Of a stretch of DNA of 9,579 nt, positions 1 to 5,111 are shown one piece after another. The stretch spans positions 1 through 9,579 of the forward strand of contig JANPII010000107.1 in assembly GCA_031424915.1 (NCBI GenBank), in the 5' to 3' direction. The first letter of the stretch is position 1. Every line of letters starts with the position of its first letter. The translations under genes were made by a program, and so were the position numbers. Source of the DNA: JANPII01 sp031424915. GTDB lineage: Bacteria > Pseudomonadota > Alphaproteobacteria > Rickettsiales > Midichloriaceae. Below the pieces are notes generated by a model. The model was not told the origin of the DNA and ran no database searches. It worked only from the letters and a program-made list of their open reading frames with translations.

Positions 1-1
1 T

Positions 2-364
2 GAAGCTCAGCGCATCATAAAAGCACAAAACAAAAAGAAAACTAGAAGCAGCGGGAAATATACTCCTATTGCAAGGCGTCAGGATAAGCCTGATGCTATT
101 TCCTGGCTACTTAAACATTGTCCAGAAATGAGTGACACTCAAATTACAAAATTAATTGGCACTACTCGTAATATGATTGAATCTGTACGAAGCCGCGCCC
201 ACTGGAACTCACAGAATATAAAACCTAAAGATCCCGTTCTATTAGGCCTTTGCTCTCAAACTGAGCTGGACCGGGTATACGCCGTAGCTAAGACTCGAGC
301 AGAAGCCGCCGCCGCAAAGGAGCAAGCTTCCCTTGAGAAGACCATTGCTGATCTGGAATTATAG
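2..364 (+). CDS. trcR: TrcR/DUF1013 family cell-cycle transcriptional regulator, 3' part
   Basis: The reading frame is open from the window edge and ends at TAG 362-364, so the N-terminus lies outside and 120 residues are visible. The ATG at 128 is an internal methionine: conserved family sequence continues upstream of it, including TPIARRQDKPDA (visible residues 21-32). An HTH-like segment follows (about 33-69, ISWLLKH...IGTT...AHWN), then the family-typical block KPKDPVLLGLCSQTELD (74-90) and an Ala/Glu/Lys-rich C-terminal helix. The family is nearly universal in alphaproteobacteria and is annotated as a cell-cycle transcriptional regulator; its action here is inferred from the family. lptA starts 9 nt downstream, so co-transcription is likely. 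No frameshift is seen. The family call is firm, the function less so. Confidence 0.88.
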   Translation, partial: EAQRIIKAQNKKKTRSSGKYTPIARRQDKPDAISWLLKHCPEMSDTQITKLIGTTRNMIESVRSRAHWNSQNIKPKDPVLLGLCSQTELDRVYAVAKTRAEAAAAKEQASLEKTIADLEL

Positions 365-373
365 TCGGGTGCC

Positions 374-910
374 ATGTACAGACTTCAGTTTTATCTGAAT
401 TCTTTACGCAAAGCTCTAAGCTATGTTATATTACATTTACTATTTGTCCCCCTGAACGTGCAGGCAAGCACCAATAATGTGTCTGTATCTGCAGATCGTC
501 TAGTAATAAATATATCTAAACAACAAGCAGAGTTTTTAGGCCATGTTGTGGCGCATTATTTGTCGGCAGAATTGCTTGGCGAAAAGATGATAGTTTATCA
601 TAGCCAGACAAATAAGATAACATCTGCTAGTAACCAAATGTTAGATGGGTTGCAAAAGATTGAAATAAAGGGAAATGTACAAGCTATAACTAAAGAAAGA
701 CGGGCTACTGCAGACTATGCGGTATACAATGCAAATGATCAACAATTATGTTTAAGTGGAAATGTAAGAGTAACTCAAGATAAAAGTGTAATCACGGGTT
801 CTCAACTATTATACAACTTACTAACACAGCATGCCATAATGAACACTGAACCACAAATCAATAAGCGGGTGCAGGCGACCTTACATAAAAGCCGCACTCA
901 GGAGGAGTAA
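374..910 (+). CDS. lptA: LptA/OstA-like periplasmic LPS transport protein
   Basis: This 178-aa protein has an N-terminal hydrophobic segment (residues 14-28) ending in VQA|S at 29-32, which fits a Sec signal peptide cleaved after Ala31. The rest resembles the OstA/LptA beta-jellyroll domain. Typical repeating strands include IEIKGNVQAIT (96-106), ATADYAVYNANDQQLCLSGNVRV (111-133) and ITGSQLLYNL (140-149). LptA bridges the periplasm and carries LPS from the inner-membrane LptBFGC complex to LptDE in the outer membrane. Directly adjoining lptB supports the call. No lptC lies immediately upstream, unlike the usual lptC-lptA-lptB order. The ribosome site before ATG 374 is weak (GGGTG at 366-370), so translation may depend on coupling to trcR. 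The sequence is divergent, but domain and context agree. Confidence 0.85.
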   Translation: MYRLQFYLNSLRKALSYVILHLLFVPLNVQASTNNVSVSADRLVINISKQQAEFLGHVVAHYLSAELLGEKMIVYHSQTNKITSASNQMLDGLQKIEIKGNVQAITKERRATADYAVYNANDQQLCLSGNVRVTQDKSVITGSQLLYNLLTQHAIMNTEPQINKRVQATLHKSRTQEE

Positions 911-1644
911 TGAGCCACATGCTGCGTGCTGCTAACATAGGCAAGATATATGATGGCCGGCGAGTAATTCGCGAAGTCAGCTTAGAAGTACAAAAGGGTG
1001 AGGTAGTTGGGTTACTTGGCCCTAATGGGGCAGGTAAAACTACGTGTTTTTATATTATGATGGGATTGGTGATACCCGATTATGGCAATGTAATATTAGA
1101 TGGGCAGGACATAACCACACTGCCCATGCATAAACGAGCGCGTTTGGGTCTGGGTTACCTACCGCAAGAAGCCTCTATTTTTCGCGGGCTAACTGTAGAA
1201 CAAAATATCATGGCAGCTCTTGAATTACAGGAATTAGATTATGGACTAAGAGCATCCAAGCTGGAAGAGCTGCTGGCCGAATTCATGATAAGCCATTTAC
1301 GTAATGCACCGGCTGTGGCCCTATCTGGAGGAGAACGGCGCCGTGTAGAAATAGCACGTTGCCTTGCTGCTTCTCCGAATTATGTGCTATTAGATGAACC
1401 CCTAGCTGGTATAGATCCTATAGCAGTGACAGAGATCCAACAGATGATCCTCCATCTAAAAGACCGGGGTATTGGAGTGCTAATTACTGATCATAATGTA
1501 CGTGAAGCACTGGCAATTATTGACCGCGGCTATGTTATTCACGATGGCATGGTAATGGCACACGGCACTGCTGCGCAAATAGTACAAAACCAAGCAGCAC
1601 GACGCGTTTACTTCGGTGAAGACTTTGGTTACCGTGAGGATTAA
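910..1644 (+). CDS. lptB: LPS export ABC transporter ATP-binding protein LptB
   Basis: This 244-aa ABC ATPase powers LPS extraction from the inner membrane with LptF, LptG and LptC. All nucleotide-binding motifs are present: Walker A GPNGAGKTT (37-45), Q-loop Gln86, signature LSGGERRR (138-145), Walker B YVLLDEP (158-164) with Glu163 as catalytic base, and switch His195. The C-terminal RRVYFGEDF (231-239) is typical of LptB rather than of amino-acid or other ABC ATPases. The length is normal for the family. The start ATG overlaps the last base of the lptA stop (TAATG) and sits behind a near-perfect Shine-Dalgarno, AGGAGGAG at 900-907. ATG 910 is therefore well supported over the in-frame Met4. 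Intact, with no odd residues. Confidence 0.97.
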   Translation: MSHMLRAANIGKIYDGRRVIREVSLEVQKGEVVGLLGPNGAGKTTCFYIMMGLVIPDYGNVILDGQDITTLPMHKRARLGLGYLPQEASIFRGLTVEQNIMAALELQELDYGLRASKLEELLAEFMISHLRNAPAVALSGGERRRVEIARCLAASPNYVLLDEPLAGIDPIAVTEIQQMILHLKDRGIGVLITDHNVREALAIIDRGYVIHDGMVMAHGTAAQIVQNQAARRVYFGEDFGYRED

Positions 1645-2006
1645 TGTATAACTTAGGCAAAGTATTATCCAAACGTCGTGTTATGATAACTGGGATGTTA
1701 GTCTACTTACTACTTGCATATTTTGTATATCATGCATTACATGGAGATCGCGGCATTTTTTCATACTTACGTTTATCTCAAGAGCTAGAGGAAAAGAGAG
1801 AAAAGCTAAGTGTTTTAAAAGAGGAACGTACCTTATTAGAGCAAAGAGTTAGCTTGGTACGTACTAACAGCATTGATCTTGATATGCTTGATGAATTGGC
1901 AAGAAAAAATCTAGGCCTTATTGGCAAAGATGAATTTGTCATTATAATGGAAAGGTCAAATGAAAAACATGGATCTCAATTAAATATACAAGAAAAGCAG
2001 GAGTAA
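1644..2006 (+). CDS. ftsB: FtsB/DivIC-like septum formation initiator
   Basis: This 120-aa bitopic membrane protein has the FtsB layout. There is a short basic cytoplasmic N-terminus (KVLSKRR, 6-12), one transmembrane helix (about 13-30), the GDRGIF motif (34-39), a Glu/Lys/Leu coiled coil (about 42-72) and the conserved DLDMLDELARKNLGLIGKDE stretch (78-97). FtsB works with FtsL and FtsQ to activate septal peptidoglycan synthesis by FtsWI. It overlaps the lptB stop by one base, with GAGG at 1636-1639, which implies translational coupling. In many alphaproteobacteria ftsB sits near eno and pdhA, so its place in an lpt cluster is unusual. The tail after residue 102 is variable and hydrophilic. 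The family call is strong; the gene symbol follows from it. Confidence 0.88.
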   Translation: MYNLGKVLSKRRVMITGMLVYLLLAYFVYHALHGDRGIFSYLRLSQELEEKREKLSVLKEERTLLEQRVSLVRTNSIDLDMLDELARKNLGLIGKDEFVIIMERSNEKHGSQLNIQEKQE

Positions 2007-2007
2007 C

Positions 2008-2952
2008 ATGGGGTATAATACCGCAGAAAATAAAGAAGTAATCCTAGCTCAACCTAGAGGGTTTTGTGCTGGAGTAGAAAGAGCTATTGAGATTGTAGAA
2101 AGAGCACTTAATAAATATGGAGCACCAATATATGTACGTCATGAGATAGTGCATAACAAGTATGTAGTTGAAGACTTGCGAGCCAAAGGTGTTATCTTCG
2201 TAGACGAAGTAGACGAGGTGCCTGAAGGCGTGCCGGTTATATTTTCTGCCCATGGAGTAGCAGAATTAGTAGAAATCAATGCTACTCGTAGAAATCTAGC
2301 AATTATAGACGCTACCTGTCCATTGGTAAAAAAAGTACATTATGAAGCTCAACGTAGAGAGAACGAGGGAAGACAGTTGATTTTGATAGGTCATGCTGGG
2401 CATCCTGAAGTTGAAGGAACGAGTGGAAGAGTAGAACAAAAAGTTATCTTAGTTCAAAATATAGAAGATATAAAATCTATAGTAGTCTCAGATCCGGATA
2501 AATTGGCATATGTCACTCAGACTACCTTGAGCGTTGATGATACCAAGGAGATTATCTCTGCTCTTAAAGCACGCTTTCCCAATATTATAGGACCAGAATT
2601 AAAGGATATTTGCTATGCTACACAGAACCGGCAAGATGCTGTAAAGTCATTGCTTCAAGAGGCAGAAGTATTATTAGTAATTGGCAGTCAAACTAGCTCT
2701 AATTCTAGCAGGCTGCGTGATATCGGTGTTGAGCGTGGTATTCCTTCATATTTAATAGATGATCCAATTGATTTATATCCTCAAATGTTTACCAACGTAA
2801 AACGTATTGGAATTACAGCCGGTGCTTCTGCACCCGCTGTACTACTAGAGCAAATGTTAGAGCGATTGCGTGAATTTTTCCCTCTTGAAGTAAGGAATAT
2901 GGTCGGAATTAATGAGAATGTAAAATTCAAAATACCAGAAGAATTGAGGTAA
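2008..2952 (+). CDS. ispH: 4-hydroxy-3-methylbut-2-enyl diphosphate reductase IspH
   Basis: IspH catalyses the last step of the MEP pathway, reducing HMBPP to IPP and DMAPP with an iron-sulfur cluster. The three cluster cysteines are present: Cys20 (PRGFCAGV), Cys104 (DATCPLV) and Cys202 (ICYATQNRQ). So are the substrate-binding His49 (IVHN), His82 (SAHG) and His132 with catalytic Glu134 (GHPEVEG). SQTSSNSSRL (228-237) and GITAGASAP (268-276) complete the active site. At 314 aa it has the normal length. AGGAG at 1999-2003 precedes ATG 2008, one base after the ftsB stop. IPP supplies undecaprenyl-phosphate for peptidoglycan and LPS, matching the envelope and division neighbours. Retention of the MEP pathway separates this organism from Rickettsia proper, which lacks it. 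Confidence 0.98.
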   Translation: MGYNTAENKEVILAQPRGFCAGVERAIEIVERALNKYGAPIYVRHEIVHNKYVVEDLRAKGVIFVDEVDEVPEGVPVIFSAHGVAELVEINATRRNLAIIDATCPLVKKVHYEAQRRENEGRQLILIGHAGHPEVEGTSGRVEQKVILVQNIEDIKSIVVSDPDKLAYVTQTTLSVDDTKEIISALKARFPNIIGPELKDICYATQNRQDAVKSLLQEAEVLLVIGSQTSSNSSRLRDIGVERGIPSYLIDDPIDLYPQMFTNVKRIGITAGASAPAVLLEQMLERLREFFPLEVRNMVGINENVKFKIPEELR

Positions 2953-2960
2953 CAGTCTAA

Positions 2961-3644
2961 ATGGTCACCACACTGATGTATAAGATCTATCACCACCCGC
3001 TTTGCCCCTTTTCGCGTAAATTACGTGTGGTACTAGCAGAAAAAGGGATAGCCTTTCAGCTACAAACTGAGAAGTATTGGGAGCGTAGGGCAGAATATCT
3101 TGCCCTAAATCCATTTGGTACTACTCCCGCTTTACAATACAAACATGGTAAAGTGCTGGCTAGCAACTATGCTATATTTGAGTTTCTTGAAGAAGCTTAT
3201 CCTAATGTTAACTTACTAGGCTCTACCAATGAAATTCGCAGTACTACACGAAGTGTTACGGAATGGTTTGATCATAAATTTTATCATGAAGTAAGCCGAT
3301 ATTTGATAGCTGAGAAAGTAATTAAAGTGCTAATTCATGCTGGTGCACCAAATTCAGAAGCAATCCGTGCGGCTAAAAGTAACATCATGTATCATATTGA
3401 TTACTTAAATCATTTACTCTGCAATCAGAAATACCTAACAGATGATCGTGTTACTTTGGCGGATTTCTCTGCTGCTGCTCAACTTTCGGTTTTAGATTAC
3501 TTAGGAGACGTACCCTGGAATCGGAAAAGCAGAGTAAAAGAATGGTACGCGTTAATTAAGTCGCGCCCTAGTTTTCGTAGCCTACTGACAGATACAATTC
3601 CTCCCCTTACGCCCCCTCCACATTACTCTAATCCAGATTTTTGA
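2961..3644 (+). CDS. fzlA: FzlA-like GST-fold FtsZ-associated division protein
   Basis: This 227-aa protein has a glutathione-S-transferase fold: a thioredoxin-like N-domain (YKIYHHPLCPFSRKLRVVLAEKG, 7-29; NPFGTTPAL, 50-58) and a helical C-domain. Features beyond a generic GST match the alphaproteobacterial FzlA family. These are YWERRAEYLALNP (39-51), EWFDHKFYHEV (101-111), the AEKVIK and GAPNSEAIRAA blocks (118-138), SVLDYLGDVPW (176-186), IKSRPSFRSLL (199-209) and the tail PPPHYSNPDF (218-227). In Caulobacter, FzlA binds FtsZ, curves its filaments and promotes constriction. Glutathione chemistry is therefore probably not its main job (inference). ATG 2961 has GAGG at 2946-2949, 11 nt upstream; an in-frame ATG at 2976 fits the family start but lacks a ribosome site. 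It is the last gene of the left cluster. A plain GST annotation is the alternative. Confidence 0.85.
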   Translation: MVTTLMYKIYHHPLCPFSRKLRVVLAEKGIAFQLQTEKYWERRAEYLALNPFGTTPALQYKHGKVLASNYAIFEFLEEAYPNVNLLGSTNEIRSTTRSVTEWFDHKFYHEVSRYLIAEKVIKVLIHAGAPNSEAIRAAKSNIMYHIDYLNHLLCNQKYLTDDRVTLADFSAAAQLSVLDYLGDVPWNRKSRVKEWYALIKSRPSFRSLLTDTIPPLTPPPHYSNPDF

Positions 3645-3660
3645 TGCTTTTTATAGATCT

Positions 3661-3680
3661 TGTACCAAGTTATTTCCTAA
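3661..3680 (-). repeat. Related interspersed repeat downstream of fzlA
   Basis: The reverse strand reads TTAGGAAATAA then CTTGGTACA; the 11-mer TTAGGAAATAA is identical to part of copy A (9103-9113). On the + strand it also shares TAGATCT followed by TACCAAG with the stretch at 9081-9101. The inner part is inverted relative to TACCAAG, so it may be a rearranged or partly palindromic element. Confidence 0.4.
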
Positions 3681-3739
3681 ACGTGGTATTATTTATCTTT
3701 AATTGTTTCAAAGAAATGGGTCCCCACCTATACAAAAGA

Positions 3740-3761
3740 GTGTTAGTTAAGTGTTAGTAAC
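3740..3761 (+). repeat. Tandem 11-bp direct repeat with TGTTAG core
   Basis: GTGTTAGT occurs at 3740-3747 and 3751-3758, an 11-bp period, so the copies lie on nearly the same helix face. The second copy extends to TGTTAGTAAC (3752-3761), which recurs exactly inverted at 3942-3951. TTAG-N7-TTAG (3743-3757) has the spacing of an alphaproteobacterial CtrA box, TTAA-N7-TTAA, matching 6 of 8 fixed bases. The sequence is certain; protein binding is not. Confidence 0.6.
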
Positions 3762-3802
3762 TATCTTGGCAATCGCGCAGGTATTTTTTCTCACCAATTC
3801 CT

Positions 3803-3811
3803 TTATACATA
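3803..3811 (+). promoter_or_regulatory. DnaA-box-like 9-mer
   Basis: TTATACATA differs from the consensus TTATNCACA at one position (T for C at position 8). It is the only 9-mer in the 3645-4075 region within one mismatch on either strand. Weaker two-mismatch relatives are TGTTAGTAA (3752-3760) and its inverse TTACTAACA (3943-3951). Confidence 0.4.
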
Positions 3812-3824
3812 TTGCCTAACAAGC

Positions 3825-3837
3825 CAACATGTTGAAA
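3825..3837 (-). promoter_or_regulatory. IHF-like site overlapping a 10-bp palindrome
   Basis: CAACATGTTGAAA matches the reverse-strand IHF consensus YAANNNNTTGATW at all but one fixed base. Its first ten bases, CAACATGTTG, are a perfect palindrome. IHF bends DNA at several alphaproteobacterial origins. A single near-match in AT-rich DNA is weak evidence alone. Confidence 0.35.
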
Positions 3838-3910
3838 ACTTATAACTGCTACCTATTAGTATGTTTAGAAAAATAGATACCGACACATAACTAACGGTTT
3901 ATTAATATCA

Positions 3911-3925
3911 TTAAAGGTGTGTAAA
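3911..3925 (+). promoter_or_regulatory. CtrA-like box (TTAA-N7-TAAA)
   Basis: TTAA at 3911-3914 and TAAA at 3922-3925 are separated by seven bases, matching 7 of 8 positions of the CtrA full site TTAA-N7-TTAA. The right half overlaps the left arm (3917-3922) of a GTGTGT/ACACAC inverted repeat (3917-3922 with 3935-3940). The motif is AT-rich and chance matches are common, so this is tentative. Confidence 0.3.
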
Positions 3926-3941
3926 TGGCTGGTCACACACG

Positions 3942-3951
3942 GTTACTAACA
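3942..3951 (-). repeat. Inverted copy of TGTTAGTAAC
   Basis: GTTACTAACA is the exact reverse complement of TGTTAGTAAC at 3752-3761, giving a 10-bp inverted repeat about 180 bp apart. It runs directly into the palindrome at 3951-3962. It belongs to the TGTTAG family that recurs through this non-coding region. Confidence 0.6.
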
Positions 3952-3962
3952 TATCATGATAT
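3951..3962. repeat. Perfect 12-bp palindrome ATATCATGATAT
   Basis: ATATCATGATAT reads the same on both strands and adjoins the inverted TGTTAGTAAC copy. It could be a dimeric protein site. No U-tract follows it, so it is not a terminator. Confidence 0.5.
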
Positions 3963-4014
3963 CTAGTATAACAAAGTGTTAAAAAGCCGTTGGTAAAATT
4001 CTTTGTAATAGTAG

Positions 4015-4059
4015 TTAACATACCAACACTTCTATGATAATAGAGATATAAGATATAAT
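4015..4059 (+). promoter_or_regulatory. Candidate hemE promoter elements
   Basis: TTAACA (4015-4020, 5 of 6 to the -35 consensus) is followed after 15 nt by GATAAT (4036-4041, 5 of 6). A perfect -10 TATAAT lies at 4054-4059, but its -35 position (TCTATG, 4031-4036) is poor and its transcript would start only about 10 nt before hemE. No convincing Shine-Dalgarno precedes ATG 4076, so a short or nearly leaderless transcript is possible. Start point unresolved. Confidence 0.35.
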
Positions 4060-4075
4060 TAATCTATTATTTAAG
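4031..4075. other. AT-rich tract, candidate DNA unwinding element
   Basis: Only 7 of 45 bases are G or C. It contains the tandem 7-mer AGATATA-AGATATA at 4044-4057, reminiscent of the direct repeats in origin unwinding elements, and a CtrA-like TTAA-N7-TTTA at 4059-4073 (7 of 8). It also holds likely hemE promoter elements, so the composition may reflect promoter function alone. Confidence 0.4.
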
Positions 4076-5098
4076 ATGACAAAAAGTTTACTACAGGTTA
4101 CATCAGGTATAAGAGCAGAACGTACTCCTATATGGTTTATGCGACAAGCTGGTCGATATTTACCTGAATTTCATGAAGTAAAAAGGCGGTACTCCTCATT
4201 CTTTGAAGTCTGTATGTCTCCTGAGGCTGTTTTAGAGATAACGATGCAACCCCTTAAGCGCTTTGATTTGGATGCAGCGATTTTATTTTCTGATATTCTT
4301 ATGGTACCATATATTATGGGGGCAGATATTAGTTTTGCTGGTAATGGTCCTGAGGTTGATATATCAAACCTACACAAAAAAAGCCGTAAAGATGAGGCGT
4401 TTGCTGCGGTCTCTAAGGCGCTAAGGTTAATTAGAGCTGAGATAGATAAAAATTATCCTCATGTGGCATTGATCGGCTTTGCAGGAGCTCCATGGACGGT
4501 GGCTTGTTACATGGTAGAGGGTAAAATTAGTAAAGATTTCCATAAGGTCAAAGGGTTTGCTTACAGTAGTCCAGAAAAATTTTCTATATTAATTAACGAT
4601 TTAACAGAAATTACTATCGAATATCTTAAGATGCAGGTAGAATCTGGGGCAGAAATAATAAAAATATTTGATTCTTGGGCAGGAATGCTTCCTCCTGATC
4701 AGTTCGCAAGATGGGTTATAGAGCCAACCAAAAGAATAGTTAAGGCTTTAAAAGATGCTTATCCCGACCTAAAGATTATAGGATTTCCACGGGGTGCTGG
4801 GTTAATGTATGTTGATTATGTATCAAATGTAGAAGTGGATGTAGTGGCACTGGATCAGTATGTTCCACTAGCTTGGGCAAAAAAAGTTTTAAATGGTATT
4901 GCATTGCAAGGGAATCTTGATAACATACTATTGGCCTCTTCTTTGGAGCAGGCGGTCACGACCGTAAAAGAGACGGTGGGCGCCCTGGGAACAGGGCGCT
5001 TCATCTTTAATTTAGGGCATGGAGTAATTCCTAGTACTCCGATTCAGAATATCGAAGCGATTATTATGGCAATAAGAAATTACGGTATAACCGTATAA
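4076..5098 (+). CDS. hemE: Uroporphyrinogen decarboxylase HemE
   Basis: This 340-aa enzyme removes the four acetate carboxyls of uroporphyrinogen III to give coproporphyrinogen III in haem synthesis; it is cytosolic and cofactor-free. The first UroD signature is PIWFMRQAGRYLP (18-30) with Arg23 and Arg27. Catalytic Asp73 lies in FSDIL (71-75). The second signature is GFAGAPWTVACYMVEG (134-149) with Tyr145, and the C-terminal substrate motif is LGHGVIPSTP (313-322) with His315. Length is normal. ATG 4076 gives the usual short leader before the signature, but no clear ribosome site precedes it. dnaB begins 10 nt downstream, so the pair is probably co-transcribed. hemE marks the edge of the origin in several alphaproteobacteria, relevant to the region just upstream. 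Confidence 0.98.
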   Translation: MTKSLLQVTSGIRAERTPIWFMRQAGRYLPEFHEVKRRYSSFFEVCMSPEAVLEITMQPLKRFDLDAAILFSDILMVPYIMGADISFAGNGPEVDISNLHKKSRKDEAFAAVSKALRLIRAEIDKNYPHVALIGFAGAPWTVACYMVEGKISKDFHKVKGFAYSSPEKFSILINDLTEITIEYLKMQVESGAEIIKIFDSWAGMLPPDQFARWVIEPTKRIVKALKDAYPDLKIIGFPRGAGLMYVDYVSNVEVDVVALDQYVPLAWAKKVLNGIALQGNLDNILLASSLEQAVTTVKETVGALGTGRFIFNLGHGVIPSTPIQNIEAIIMAIRNYGITV

Positions 5099-5099
5099 T

Positions 5100-5111
5100 G
5101 GAGCTGATGTG
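5100..5111 (+). promoter_or_regulatory. Ribosome binding site and GTG start of dnaB
   Basis: GGAG at 5100-5103 is followed by five bases and GTG at 5109-5111. The ATG at 5107-5109 is in another frame and quickly leads off the DnaB protein. No in-frame ATG lies close, so GTG is the best supported start. Confidence 0.75.

Larger units (their letters stand above)
3645..4075. other. oriC: Candidate chromosomal replication origin (oriC) beside hemE
   Basis: This is the longest gene-free stretch in the window (431 nt). Stops interrupt all frames and no tRNA-like fold is seen. Seen directly: iterated TGTTAG motifs on both strands, a DnaA-box-like TTATACATA, an IHF-like site, weak CtrA-like sites, a 12-bp palindrome, and a 45-nt tract with only 7 G/C ending at hemE. 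Known: in Caulobacter, Rickettsia and Wolbachia the origin lies immediately beside hemE and carries DnaA, CtrA and IHF sites. Inferred: this is oriC. Against it: only one good DnaA box, short motifs that AT-rich DNA can produce by chance, and flanking genes that do not diverge (the left block points toward this region). The alternative is a long hemE promoter region. Confidence 0.55.

Noticed and set aside
128..364. ATG 128 as a complete 78-aa gene
   Set aside because: The conserved TrcR/DUF1013 sequence continues in frame upstream to the window edge, so ATG 128 is internal and the gene is partial.
3645..4075. tRNA, small RNA or hidden small gene in the fzlA-hemE gap
   Set aside because: No cloverleaf-like arms or TTCRA loop, no terminator hairpin with a T-run, and only very short frames without ribosome sites.
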